This document shows, piece after piece, positions 1-6,956 of a DNA stretch of 21,898 nt. The position numbers and the translations under genes were made by a program. Under the pieces are notes generated by a model. That model searched no databases, was not told where the DNA came from, and saw only the letters and a program-made list of their open reading frames with translations. This DNA comes from CAZRIP01 sp964600165 (GTDB lineage Bacteria; Elusimicrobiota; Elusimicrobia; UBA1565; UBA9628): contig CAZRIP010000065.1 of NCBI GenBank assembly GCA_964600165.1, positions 1 to 21,898 of the forward strand. Direction: 5' to 3'. Positions within the stretch are counted from its first letter, which is position 1; each line of letters begins with the position of its first letter.

Positions 1-294
1 CTAGCCTTCAACCTCGCCAACGACATCGCCAAGGGCAAGAAGACCGTCGACCAAGCGCGCAGCTACATGAGCCGCGCTTCCCAGCTGGCGATGTCGGGCA
101 AGTCGTCTCCGGAGCTCGAAGGCCTGAACTTCGACGTCTCGAGCGGCGTCAGCGGAGACCCCGACAAGCCGATGATCAAGGGCTCGTCGAAGTCGAAGTC
201 GTCGTCCAGCGAGATATCTCCCAGCGAGACGTCGCCCAGCCAGACGTCTCCCGGCGTGACGCCGAGCCCGTCAGGCAGCCAGCAGAACCCGTAG
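1..294 (+). CDS. C-terminal part of an unknown protein with Ser/Pro-rich tail
   Basis: The frame is open from base 1 and ends at TAG, so the start lies outside the window and only the last 97 residues are seen. The visible N-terminal part (AFNLANDIAKGKKTVDQA) looks helical and charged. After about residue 55 the protein becomes low-complexity, with Ser/Lys runs and then an SPSxT pentapeptide repeat ending in a Gln/Asn/Pro-rich tail. Such a tail is usually a disordered linker or a surface-exposed end. I do not recognise the family. An ATG at 67 is possible, but the frame continues upstream of it with ordinary codons, so I treat it as internal. A strong terminator follows at once, making this the last gene of its unit. 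Confidence 0.6.
   Translation, partial: LAFNLANDIAKGKKTVDQARSYMSRASQLAMSGKSSPELEGLNFDVSSGVSGDPDKPMIKGSSKSKSSSSEISPSETSPSQTSPGVTPSPSGSQQNP
202..261 (+). repeat. Four 15-nt tandem units encoding SPSxT
   Basis: Four imperfect 15-base units (starting at 202, 217, 232 and 247) read in frame as SSSEI, SPSET, SPSQT and SPGVT. They form the disordered tail of the first gene. Tandem coding repeats of this size can expand or contract by slippage without shifting the frame. Confidence 0.7.
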
Positions 295-312
295 CGCGCG
301 TTTGAGGACTCC

Positions 313-348
313 GCCGGGCGCCTCGAAAGGGGCGCCCGGCTTCCTTTT
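313..348 (+). terminator. Rho-independent terminator
   Basis: A perfect 10-bp stem (GCCGGGCGCC at 313-322 pairing with GGCGCCCGGC at 331-340) has an 8-base loop and is followed by TTCCTTTT at 341-348. The U-tract is on the plus strand, so it ends transcription of the gene closing at 294. It overlaps the stop codon of the convergent S46 peptidase (347-349) and lies just past that gene's end. On the minus strand it has no U-tract. Confidence 0.85.
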
Positions 349-2359
349 ATTTCCCGAGGAGCTCGCGCGCGAGCGCGTCCATGCCGTAGATCTCGCGCAT
401 GGCCTCGACGATGCCCGCCGAATGGACGCAGACCGCGCGATTCTGGGCGTCGTCGTAAGCGTAGCGGCCGACCAGGCTCTGGATGTTGCCGTCGAAGATC
501 AAGCCGACGTACTCGGCTTTGCGGTTGAAGACGGGGCTTCCCGAGTTGCCGCCGATGATGTCGTTGGTCGTGACGAAGTCGAGCGGCGTGGAGAGCTCGA
601 TCTTTTTCTTGGCGGCGGCGACTTTCGGCGGCAGCGCGAACGGGTGGCGGCCGTCGAACGAGGCCGCCCTGTCGTAGAGGCCGTAGAAGGTCGTCTTATA
701 GGGCACGAGCGTCGTGCCCTGCTCGTAGCCCGCCACGCGCCCGAACGAGAGCCGTAGCGTGAACGTCGCGTCGGGATAGGCCGATTTGCCGTAGAGCGCG
801 AAGCGCGCCTCGGCGATCCGGCGCCCCTCGAGCGCCTCGACGCTCTGGATGTTGTCCTCGAACCACTTGCGCAGCTCGCGGTAGGCGGGATCGATCGCGC
901 GGGCCCAGACGATGAGCGCGTCGTCCGACTTCGCGACGGCGTCCGCGCCGCCCTCGACCAGAGCCTTCCTGATTTTGGCGTCGAAGAGCTTCGTGCCGTC
1001 GACGAGCTCCTCGGCGCGCGCCTCGGGAGTCTTGCCGCCGAGCGCGGCCTGGACGTAGGCGTCGACGGGGCCGAGCACCTCGAGCGACTGCGCGAAGGCG
1101 TCGGCGAGCGCGGCCTCCTCCATGTCGGGATAGATCGGGGCGGGGGAAAAAAGCCGCAAATTCAGGGACTCCAGCGCCGAATCCCGATATTCCTCGAAGC
1201 GCTTTTCGTTCGGCTTCTCGACTTCCGCGACGTAGCGCACGATCGTCGAGGCCAGCCCCGCGATCTTGCAGCCGACTTGACCGCGGAACAGGAGCTGCTC
1301 GTGCCGTTTTTCCATCGCGGCGACGGCGGCCGCGATCTTATCCCACGAGTCGATCCCCGCGCCGGATTTCAGAGCGTTCTCCTGCTCGACCTTGCGGCCC
1401 ATCACTTTCGCGTCGCGCAGGCCCTCGAGCTCGCCCGAGATCGCCTTGAGGCCGTTCTCGAAGGAAAAGATCGTGCTCTTGGCGCGGCGTTCCTGCTCCT
1501 TGCCGCCCTTGGAGTATTCGTAAAGCGCCTTGGTGCGCCGTCCGATCAGCTTGAGATAATCGGGCAAGTGCCGGTCGCGCTCGTACTCCAGCTGGCGCGC
1601 CGTCTTGAGGCGGTCCGTCGAGCCCGGATGCCCGGTGACGAACACGAGCTCGCCTTCCTCGGCGCCGGCTTTGCTCCACTTGAACCAGTGCTTGATCTTC
1701 GCGGGCTTGCCGTCCTCATACACGCGGAAGAACGCGAAGTCGAGGTCGTAGCGCGGGTAGGTGAAGTTGTCCGGATCGCCGCCGTAGAACGCCGCTTGCT
1801 GCTCGGGCGCCATGACGAGGCGGATGTCGACGAACTTCTTGTAGCGGTAAAGCCAATACTCTCCGCCTTGGTAGAGCTCGACGACGTCGGAGCGCAGCTT
1901 CGTCTGGTCCGTCGATTCCTTCTCGATGCGCGCCATCGCGGCCTTGCGCTGCTCGTTCTTCTCCTTGTCGGAGACGTCCGGCTTGACCGCGGAGAGCACG
2001 CGCCGGCTGACGTTCTCGAGCGAGACGAGTTGGTTGAGCTCGAGGTCGGGGCATTTCATCTCGTCGGAGAGCTTCTTGGCGAAGAACCCGTCTTTGGCGT
2101 AATCCTTCTTCGCCGACGACATCTTCTGCAGCTGGCCGAGCGCGACGTGGTGATTCGTGAGCACGAGCCCGCTCTTCGAGACGAACGCCCCCGAGCCGCC
2201 GTCGTTGAAGCGCACCGACGCCAGGCGCACGTGCTCGACCCATTTGTCCGTCGGCGCGAAGCCGTAGCGCTCCTTCAGCGTCTTGAGCGGGAGATTGTCG
2301 AGGGTCCACATGCCCTCGTCGCCGTGCGTCAGTCCGGGGGAGGAAAATTGGAGTTTCAT
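347..2359 (-). CDS. S46 family dipeptidyl-peptidase (DPP7-like), no signal peptide
   Basis: This 670-residue protein has the S46 hallmarks: DEGMW near the N-terminus (residues 14-18), TNHHV at 68-72 around the catalytic His, and GGNSGSPVF at 603-611 with the catalytic Ser at 606. S46 enzymes remove dipeptides from the N-terminus of oligopeptides, typically in the periplasm of bacteria that feed on peptides. FDGN at 622-625 puts Gly 18 residues after the Ser. That is the position of the specificity Arg in DPP11, where DPP7-type enzymes preferring hydrophobic P1 residues carry Gly. Oddly, the protein starts only about 13 residues before DEGMW, and an in-frame TAA sits four codons upstream of the ATG, so no classical signal peptide can be encoded. 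It is divergent from the secreted protease-like gene at 2416. Family call is firm; substrate preference is inferred. Confidence 0.92.
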   Translation of the reverse strand: MKLQFSSPGLTHGDEGMWTLDNLPLKTLKERYGFAPTDKWVEHVRLASVRFNDGGSGAFVSKSGLVLTNHHVALGQLQKMSSAKKDYAKDGFFAKKLSDEMKCPDLELNQLVSLENVSRRVLSAVKPDVSDKEKNEQRKAAMARIEKESTDQTKLRSDVVELYQGGEYWLYRYKKFVDIRLVMAPEQQAAFYGGDPDNFTYPRYDLDFAFFRVYEDGKPAKIKHWFKWSKAGAEEGELVFVTGHPGSTDRLKTARQLEYERDRHLPDYLKLIGRRTKALYEYSKGGKEQERRAKSTIFSFENGLKAISGELEGLRDAKVMGRKVEQENALKSGAGIDSWDKIAAAVAAMEKRHEQLLFRGQVGCKIAGLASTIVRYVAEVEKPNEKRFEEYRDSALESLNLRLFSPAPIYPDMEEAALADAFAQSLEVLGPVDAYVQAALGGKTPEARAEELVDGTKLFDAKIRKALVEGGADAVAKSDDALIVWARAIDPAYRELRKWFEDNIQSVEALEGRRIAEARFALYGKSAYPDATFTLRLSFGRVAGYEQGTTLVPYKTTFYGLYDRAASFDGRHPFALPPKVAAAKKKIELSTPLDFVTTNDIIGGNSGSPVFNRKAEYVGLIFDGNIQSLVGRYAYDDAQNRAVCVHSAGIVEAMREIYGMDALARELLGK

Positions 2360-2367
2360 CGTCGGTG

Positions 2368-2373
2368 ATTAAA
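2368..2373 (-). promoter_or_regulatory. Putative -10 box, S46 peptidase (leaderless)
   Basis: On the minus strand, TTTAAT preceded by GC ends 8 bases before the ATG at 2359. No purine-rich ribosome binding site lies between. I see no convincing -35. It is the weakest member of the promoter pattern shared by eight genes in the window. Confidence 0.4.
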
Positions 2374-2380
2374 GCAAATC

Positions 2381-2409
2381 TTGATAATCCCGGCTTCCGG
2401 GGCTACACT
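2381..2409 (+). promoter_or_regulatory. Sigma70-type promoter, leaderless start at 2416
   Basis: TTGATA at 2381-2386, a 17-base spacer, then TACACT at 2404-2409 preceded by GC. The expected transcription start coincides with the ATG at 2416, only 6 bases after the -10 box, leaving no room for a ribosome binding site. This supports 2416 over the upstream ATG at 2365, which would lie before the promoter. Confidence 0.7.
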
Positions 2410-2415
2410 TCGAGC

Positions 2416-3093
2416 ATGCTCGCCCCTCTGGCCGCCCTCTTTCTTGTCGCCTTGCCGGGCGCCGCCGCGCCGCCCAAGCTCGATCCGAACACCGGCTGCG
2501 AGCTCCGCGATCAGGCGGCGCTGACGGCCGCGCTCAAGCAGGCGCAAGATTGGACCGCCTCGGCGCGCTCGCGGATGAACGACGGCGGCGAGTCCCGCGA
2601 CGCGTTGCTCGCGGACATGACCGCCCGCGACGTCTTCGGCAAGGCCTACGACCGCAAGAAAATAATCGACAAGCTCGACGAGATCTCGAGGGTCCTGGCC
2701 TCGCCGGACCTGCGCTGCGTCCATAAAGATTATTCCGAGTGGCATTACTGCGACGACCACGGCGGCAAGACGGCGGCCTGGGAAGCGTTCGCGCAGCGGC
2801 ATGGCGCGATCTATTTATGCCCCAGGTTCTTCGCCTTGAAGGGCGACAGGGAGGACCTCAACCGCGTCGGCCGGCTCGTGCACGAGGCGTCGCACGTGAC
2901 GGGCGTCGGCGAGCCGAACGGCGAGTCCTACTGCATCGCCGGCTTCGGCTGCTCGATGTCGTGCGGCGGCGACGGCGATCCCTACGCCGTCGCCGACAAC
3001 TGGGGGCAGTTCGTGCACTGCGCGAGCGGCCATGAGAGCACGGAGGACGCGCTCGAGATACGCGTTCCGCGGCCCAAGCCCGGGAAAAAATGA
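2416..3093 (+). CDS. Secreted Cys-rich HExxH putative metalloprotease (M35/aspzincin-like)
   Basis: The 225-residue product begins with a signal peptide (MLAPLAALFLVALPGAAA, cleavage likely near residue 18). The C-terminal half carries a zinc-protease motif, LVHEASH at 154-160, followed by acidic residues and ADNWGQFV at 193-200. The order HExxH, then a Gly/Asp-rich loop, then an Asn/Asp-Trp/Tyr segment resembles the aspzincin (M35, lysine-specific metallo-endopeptidase) arrangement. I cannot assign the third zinc ligand with confidence. Eight cysteines (28, 101, 112, 135, 173, 179, 183, 202) suggest disulfides and an extracytoplasmic location. The start was chosen because the signal peptide begins there and a promoter sits just upstream. 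It ends 3 bases from convergent era. An enzyme inhibitor or an inactive member is possible. Confidence 0.7.
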   Translation: MLAPLAALFLVALPGAAAPPKLDPNTGCELRDQAALTAALKQAQDWTASARSRMNDGGESRDALLADMTARDVFGKAYDRKKIIDKLDEISRVLASPDLRCVHKDYSEWHYCDDHGGKTAAWEAFAQRHGAIYLCPRFFALKGDREDLNRVGRLVHEASHVTGVGEPNGESYCIAGFGCSMSCGGDGDPYAVADNWGQFVHCASGHESTEDALEIRVPRPKPGKK

Positions 3094-3096
3094 CGA

Positions 3097-3999
3097 CTAC
3101 GGGATGTAGCCGAACTCCTTGAGCGCCTGCGGGTCCTTGCGCCAGTTCTTGCGGACCTTGATCCAGACGTCGAGCTCGACTTCCCGTCCGAGAAATTCCT
3201 CGAGCTGCGTCTTCGAGCGCGCGACGAGGTCGTGCAGCGCGCGGCCCTTCTCGCCGATGATGATGCCCTTCTGCCCGTCGCGCTCGACGTAGAGCGTGGC
3301 GTTGACGGTGTCCGGGCGTCCCGGCGTCTCGCGGAACTGCTCGATGACGACGGCGGTGGCGTGCGGGATCTCGTCGGTGTAGCGGTTGAAGACCTGTTCG
3401 CGGATGATCTCGGCGGCGAAGAAGCGCTCGTAGCGGTCCGAGAGTTGGCCCGGCTCGTACAGCGGCTCGGGCGACTCGGGCAGGCGCGCGACGATCTCCT
3501 TCTTGAGCTCGTCGACGCCCAGGCCCTTGAGCGCGGAGATCTTGAGCGAGACGGCGGGCTTGACGGCGGCCGCGTAGGCGGCGAGGATCTCGTCGTGCTT
3601 GCCGGCGGGCGCCGGAAGATCGGCCTTGTTGAGCGCGAGGATGACGTGCGGGCAGCGGCGCGCGAGCCCGCTGAGCTCGCCGAGGTCGGCCTCGGAGGGC
3701 TTTTGCGGCTCGACGAGCAGCACCAGCACGTCGGGGTCGTCGTTCGCCGATTGGCGCGCCGTCTTCAAGATCGCGCCTTGGAGCGGGTCGCGCGGGTCGG
3801 GGATCACTCCCGGCGTGTCGAGCAGGCAGGCTTGATACCCGGGGCCTTCGAGGATGCCGAGGATCTTGTGGCGCGTCGTCTGCGGCTTGGAAGACACCGC
3901 CGAGAGCTTGCGCTTGAGCAGCGCGTTGAGCAGCGTGGACTTGCCGGCGTTGGGGCGGCCGAGCAGCACGACGAAGCCGGCTTTGAAGGGATCAGGCAC
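3097..3999 (-). CDS. era: GTPase Era
   Basis: Era is an essential GTPase that binds the 3' end of 16S rRNA and helps mature the 30S subunit. The 300-residue length is normal. Visible motifs are G1 GRPNAGKS (14-21), TTRHKILGI around 41-49 (switch I), G3 DTPG (61-64), G4 NKAD (124-127) and G5 SAL (155-157). The C-terminal KH domain has IIGEKG at 247-252 and ends with the usual WRKDP...FGYIP tail. The start codon is GTG at 3999; the N-terminus (PFKAGFVVLLGRPNAG) fits the family. It has no Shine-Dalgarno, and a TAAGAT box ends 6 bases upstream, so it is probably leaderless. A 28-bp palindrome covers its expected -35 region. Confidence 0.97.
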   Translation of the reverse strand: MPDPFKAGFVVLLGRPNAGKSTLLNALLKRKLSAVSSKPQTTRHKILGILEGPGYQACLLDTPGVIPDPRDPLQGAILKTARQSANDDPDVLVLLVEPQKPSEADLGELSGLARRCPHVILALNKADLPAPAGKHDEILAAYAAAVKPAVSLKISALKGLGVDELKKEIVARLPESPEPLYEPGQLSDRYERFFAAEIIREQVFNRYTDEIPHATAVVIEQFRETPGRPDTVNATLYVERDGQKGIIIGEKGRALHDLVARSKTQLEEFLGREVELDVWIKVRKNWRKDPQALKEFGYIP

Positions 4000-4005
4000 G
4001 CCTCG

Positions 4006-4011
4006 ATCTTA
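4006..4011 (-). promoter_or_regulatory. Putative -10 box for era (leaderless GTG)
   Basis: On the minus strand, TAAGAT ends 6 bases before the GTG start of era. There is no good TTGACA match at 16-18 bases. Instead the palindrome at 4028-4055 occupies that place, which suggests regulated or activator-assisted transcription. Confidence 0.5.
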
Positions 4012-4027
4012 ACGTTTTTTGAGAGAT

Positions 4028-4055
4028 TCATCATCCGCCACGTGGCGGATGATGA
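4028..4055. promoter_or_regulatory. Perfect 28-bp palindrome between divergent promoters
   Basis: The half-site TCATCATCCGCCAC (4028-4041) is followed directly by its exact reverse complement (4042-4055), giving 14 of 14 pairs with no loop. It covers the expected -35 region of era and lies about 40 bases upstream of the -10 of the gene starting at 4109. Because both flanking genes are read away from it, it is not a terminator. An operator for a dimeric regulator, or a dispersed palindromic (REP/MITE-like) element, are the two plausible readings. I saw no second copy in the window. Confidence 0.65.
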
Positions 4056-4095
4056 GTTGAGATAAATTCGAGGCCGGATCGTCGCCTCGCGTTGC

Positions 4096-4101
4096 TACAA
4101 T
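4096..4101 (+). promoter_or_regulatory. Putative -10 box for the gene at 4109 (leaderless GTG)
   Basis: TACAAT preceded by GC ends 7 bases before GTG at 4109. The stretch GCTACAATCGAG closely matches GCTACACTTCGAG before the gene at 2416. No Shine-Dalgarno is present and no clear -35 is seen. Confidence 0.6.
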
Positions 4102-4108
4102 CGAGACC

Positions 4109-5041
4109 GTGATCACGGCAGCTTTGATTTTGTCGGCCGGCTTGGCTGTCGGCCAGAACGCCGCGCAGGACCGCGCCGCCGAGCAGGCGGCGCGGCAGGC
4201 GCTCGACGACGCGCTGCAGCAGCAGCGGCGCGAGCGGGAGGCGGCCTACGTCGCCGATCGCAAGTCGCTGCTCGCGTCCGATTATTTCCTGAGCGAGCGG
4301 CTCTATTGGACGCAGATCCTGGCCGTCGAAAGCCTGCCCGAGGCCGAGCGGGCCAAGGCCAAGGAAGACGCCGAGGCGCTGATCCTCGCGCTCGCCGCGG
4401 CGCGCGGCGCGCTCGCGGGCCGCTGGAGCGACAGCGCGCCGACGGAGGCCGCGCAGGCCCTGCGCGACGCGGGCCGGCGCGCGGATGCGCTCGCGCGCGC
4501 GCCGGCCGGGGCGCCCGCGCTCGCGGCGCGCGCCGGATGGATCTCAAAGAGCACGGACGAGGTCCGAAAAGGACTGCCCGCGTCGCAGCGGGACTGGGAC
4601 GCGCTCGGCGCTCAGACGCGCTGCTACGCGCTCGCGCGCTCGGTGCGCTCCAAGGCGCGCGGCGAGCCGGATTCGGCCTTCCGCGTCGACCTCTCGTCCG
4701 CGTTCGTCTACGCCTCGGGCGCCCTTCCCGCGATCGGGCTCGAGCGCTTCTCGTGGAGCGCCGGCAAGCGCGTGGAGACTCTGTCGCTTTCCGACCTGTC
4801 GATGGACGCGGCGACGCTCAAGGCGCGCGTCGAGCTCCAGAAGTCCCAGCCCGGGAAGTCCAGGGCCGCCCTCGTCTGGAGCAAGAAAGAAGCATATCCG
4901 CTCGACAAGCCCGTCTCCTTCGACCGCTCGTTCGAGGGACGCGACTTCCGCGTCACGCTGCTCGAGAAAGAGGCCGCGCCGGACGTCTGCCACTTGACCC
5001 GAGCGAGCGCCGAGGCGCTATTCGACTTGCCCGCCGATTGA
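4109..5041 (+). CDS. Hypothetical secreted/periplasmic protein
   Basis: The 310-residue product starts with a short signal peptide (MITAALILSAGLAVGQNA, from a GTG codon). A long Ala/Arg/Glu-rich helical stretch follows (about residues 20-150), probably coiled coil. The C-terminal half is mixed and more beta-like (about 170-305), containing ALPAIGLERFSWSAGKRVE and two cysteines that could pair. I do not recognise a family. The GTG was chosen because it gives the signal peptide and sits 7 bases after a -10-like TACAAT. It is divergent from era. The slipin gene begins 47 bases downstream with its own ribosome binding site, so the two may share a transcript. Confidence 0.75.
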   Translation: MITAALILSAGLAVGQNAAQDRAAEQAARQALDDALQQQRREREAAYVADRKSLLASDYFLSERLYWTQILAVESLPEAERAKAKEDAEALILALAAARGALAGRWSDSAPTEAAQALRDAGRRADALARAPAGAPALAARAGWISKSTDEVRKGLPASQRDWDALGAQTRCYALARSVRSKARGEPDSAFRVDLSSAFVYASGALPAIGLERFSWSAGKRVETLSLSDLSMDAATLKARVELQKSQPGKSRAALVWSKKEAYPLDKPVSFDRSFEGRDFRVTLLEKEAAPDVCHLTRASAEALFDLPAD

Positions 5042-5075
5042 CAATTTGACAGAATCCTGACGACGCCGCCGTATT

Positions 5076-5081
5076 AAGGAG
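5076..5081 (+). promoter_or_regulatory. Shine-Dalgarno site of the slipin gene
   Basis: AAGGAG lies 7 bases before the ATG at 5089, an ideal spacing. This is the only textbook ribosome binding site I found at a gene that does not overlap its upstream neighbour. Two TTGACA hexamers (5038-5043 and 5046-5051) lie just upstream, but neither has a -10 box at 16-18 bases, so I do not call a promoter here. Confidence 0.75.
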
Positions 5082-5088
5082 AGCCAAA

Positions 5089-5832
5089 ATGCCGCTCATT
5101 CCCATCCTGGTCGTCCTCTTCCTCGTATTCCTGTCGATCCGCATCGTCCCGGAGTACGACCGCCTCGTCATCTTCGTGCTCGGCCGCATCTGGAAGGTCG
5201 GCGGCCCCGGCCCGATCATCGTGGTGCCGGGGATCATGAGCGCGCAGCGCGTGTCCCTGCGCACGGTGGCCTTCGACGTCCCGCCGCAGGACGTCATCAC
5301 CAAGGACAATATCACGATGAAGGTCAACGCGGTGATCTACTTCCGCGTGATCGATCCCGAGAAGGCGATCCTGCAGGTCGAGAACTACATCTACGCCACG
5401 AGCCAGCTCGCCCAGACGACGCTTCGCAGCGTGCTCGGCAAGAGCGACATGGACGAGCTGCTTTCAAACCGCGAGAAGATCAACGCGGAGCTGCAGCAGA
5501 TCCTGGACCTCCACACCGAGCCCTGGGGCGTGAAGGTCTCGAACGTCGAGATCAAGAACGTCGACCTGCCGCAGGACATGATCCGCGCGATCGCCATGCA
5601 GGCCGAGGCCGAGCGCGAGCGCCGCGCCAAGATCATCCACGCCGAGGGCGAGCTTCAGGCCTCCGAGAAGCTCGGCCAGGCCGCCAAGATCCTCGCCGAA
5701 AACCCGGTCAGCGTGCAGCTGCGCTATCTGCAGACGCTTTCCGAAATCGCCACCGATAAGAACTCGACGACGATCTTCCCGATCCCGATCGACTTGATCA
5801 CGATGTTTCTCAACAAGGACAAGAAGAACTAG
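5089..5832 (+). CDS. Slipin / stomatin-like SPFH membrane protein
   Basis: The 247-residue protein has an N-terminal hydrophobic segment (residues 2-18) followed by an SPFH (band 7) domain: RIVPEYDRLVIFVLGR, PGPIIVVPGI, DVPPQDVITKDNI, then VDLPQDMIRAIAMQAEAER leading into a charged coiled coil (about 180-220). This order is typical of bacterial slipins, which oligomerise on membranes and are linked to membrane microdomains and quality control. The usual partner, an NfeD-type protease or OB-fold protein, is not next to it. Its stop codon overlaps by one base the GTG of hemW, so the two are translationally coupled. Confidence 0.93.
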   Translation: MPLIPILVVLFLVFLSIRIVPEYDRLVIFVLGRIWKVGGPGPIIVVPGIMSAQRVSLRTVAFDVPPQDVITKDNITMKVNAVIYFRVIDPEKAILQVENYIYATSQLAQTTLRSVLGKSDMDELLSNREKINAELQQILDLHTEPWGVKVSNVEIKNVDLPQDMIRAIAMQAEAERERRAKIIHAEGELQASEKLGQAAKILAENPVSVQLRYLQTLSEIATDKNSTTIFPIPIDLITMFLNKDKKN

Positions 5833-6956
5833 TGCCGGACACGCCCGTCGGGCTCTACGTCCACGTCCCGTTCTGCTCGGTGAAGTGCTTCTATTGCGAC
5901 TTCACCGCGTTCGCCGGCCAGGGCAAGGCCGCCAAGCGCTATCTCGCGGCGATGTCGCTCGAGGCGGCGCTCATGCCCCGACGCGACCCGAAGACGCTCT
6001 ACGTCGGCGGCGGCACGCCGTCCGAGCTGACGGCCCCGCAGATCTTGGAGCTCTTCGGCCGCCTGAAGTCGGCGTATCCCGACAGCCGCTTCGTCGAGAC
6101 CACCTTCGAGGCCAACCCGGAGAGCCTGACCGACGCGAAGATCAAGGCGCTCCAGGCATCGGGCGTCAACCGGGTGAGCTTGGGCCTGCAGACCGCGCAC
6201 GACGCGCTGCTGCGCGGGATCGGGCGCCGGCACGACTTCGCGAAGTTCGTCGAGGTCTACGAGAAAGCGAGGCGCGCCGGGTTCTGTTTATCGGTGGATC
6301 TGATGTACGGCTTGCCCGGCCAGACGCTCGAGATGTGCGTCGAGAGCGTCGAGAAGATCATCGCCTTGAAGCCCGAGCATATGTCGCTCTACGGCCTGCA
6401 GGTCGAGGACCGGACGCTCTTCGCCAAGCGCGGGGTCGAGACCGACGAGGACCTGGGCCGCGCGATGTTCGAGGCGTGCATCGAACGTCTCTCCTCGGCG
6501 GGCTTCCACCATTACGAGATCTCTAATTTCGCCCAGCCGGGCTTCGAGTCGATCCATAATCAGATCTACTGGCGGAACGGCGAGTACGTCGGCCTCGGCT
6601 GCGGCGCGGCCTCTTACCTCGACGGAGTGCGCTCGGCCAACGTCGAGCGGCTCATCCCCTATTGCGACGCGCTCGAGCAGGGCCGGCGCCCGGTCGAGGA
6701 GGCCGAGGCGCTGCAGGACCTCTCGAAGCTCGGCGAGGACGTGCTGCTCAACTTGCGCCTCGTCGACGGCTTCGAGCCCGCCGAGGTCGTCCGCGGCTCG
6801 TTCAAGCCGCAGTGGGACAAGCTCAAGAAGAAAGGCCTCGTCGAGGACGACGGCCGCCGCGTCAAGCTCACGCGCGAGGGCGTGTTCCTCGCCAACGAGG
6901 CGTTTTCCGAGTTCGTCGCTCCCTTCTCTCATGAAAAGGAGTCCGCCCAAGAATGA
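5832..6956 (+). CDS. hemW: Radical SAM heme chaperone HemW
   Basis: This 374-residue protein matches HemW, the radical-SAM family member related to coproporphyrinogen dehydrogenase (HemN) but acting as a heme-binding chaperone. The cluster motif is CSVKCFYCDF, with Cys 15, 19 and 22 in C-x3-C-x2-C spacing; the CDF ending is characteristic. Further signatures are LYVGGGTPS, RVSLGLQT, VDLMYGLPGQT, HYEISNFA and YVGLGCGAASYLDG. Length is normal. The GTG start shares one base with the slipin TAG (frame change inside TAGTG). The end overlaps the PIN-PhoH start as ATGA. HemW versus true HemN rests on the short N-terminus before the Cys motif. Confidence 0.93.
   Translation: MPDTPVGLYVHVPFCSVKCFYCDFTAFAGQGKAAKRYLAAMSLEAALMPRRDPKTLYVGGGTPSELTAPQILELFGRLKSAYPDSRFVETTFEANPESLTDAKIKALQASGVNRVSLGLQTAHDALLRGIGRRHDFAKFVEVYEKARRAGFCLSVDLMYGLPGQTLEMCVESVEKIIALKPEHMSLYGLQVEDRTLFAKRGVETDEDLGRAMFEACIERLSSAGFHHYEISNFAQPGFESIHNQIYWRNGEYVGLGCGAASYLDGVRSANVERLIPYCDALEQGRRPVEEAEALQDLSKLGEDVLLNLRLVDGFEPAEVVRGSFKPQWDKLKKKGLVEDDGRRVKLTREGVFLANEAFSEFVAPFSHEKESAQE

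Noticed and set aside
1277..2368. Plus-strand 363-residue open frame antisense to the S46 peptidase
   Set aside because: Shadow frame of a GC-rich gene; no domain or start signal is visible.
2365..2415. Upstream ATG at 2365 as the start of the HExxH protein
   Set aside because: It lies before the predicted promoter and adds a non-hydrophobic leader ahead of an obvious signal peptide.
4028..4055. Palindrome as a transcription terminator
   Set aside because: Both flanking genes are transcribed away from it and no U-tract follows.
5038..5077. Promoter with tandem TTGACA before the slipin gene
   Set aside because: No -10 box lies 16-18 bases downstream; TATTAA is 20 bases from the second copy and would remove the Shine-Dalgarno from the mRNA.
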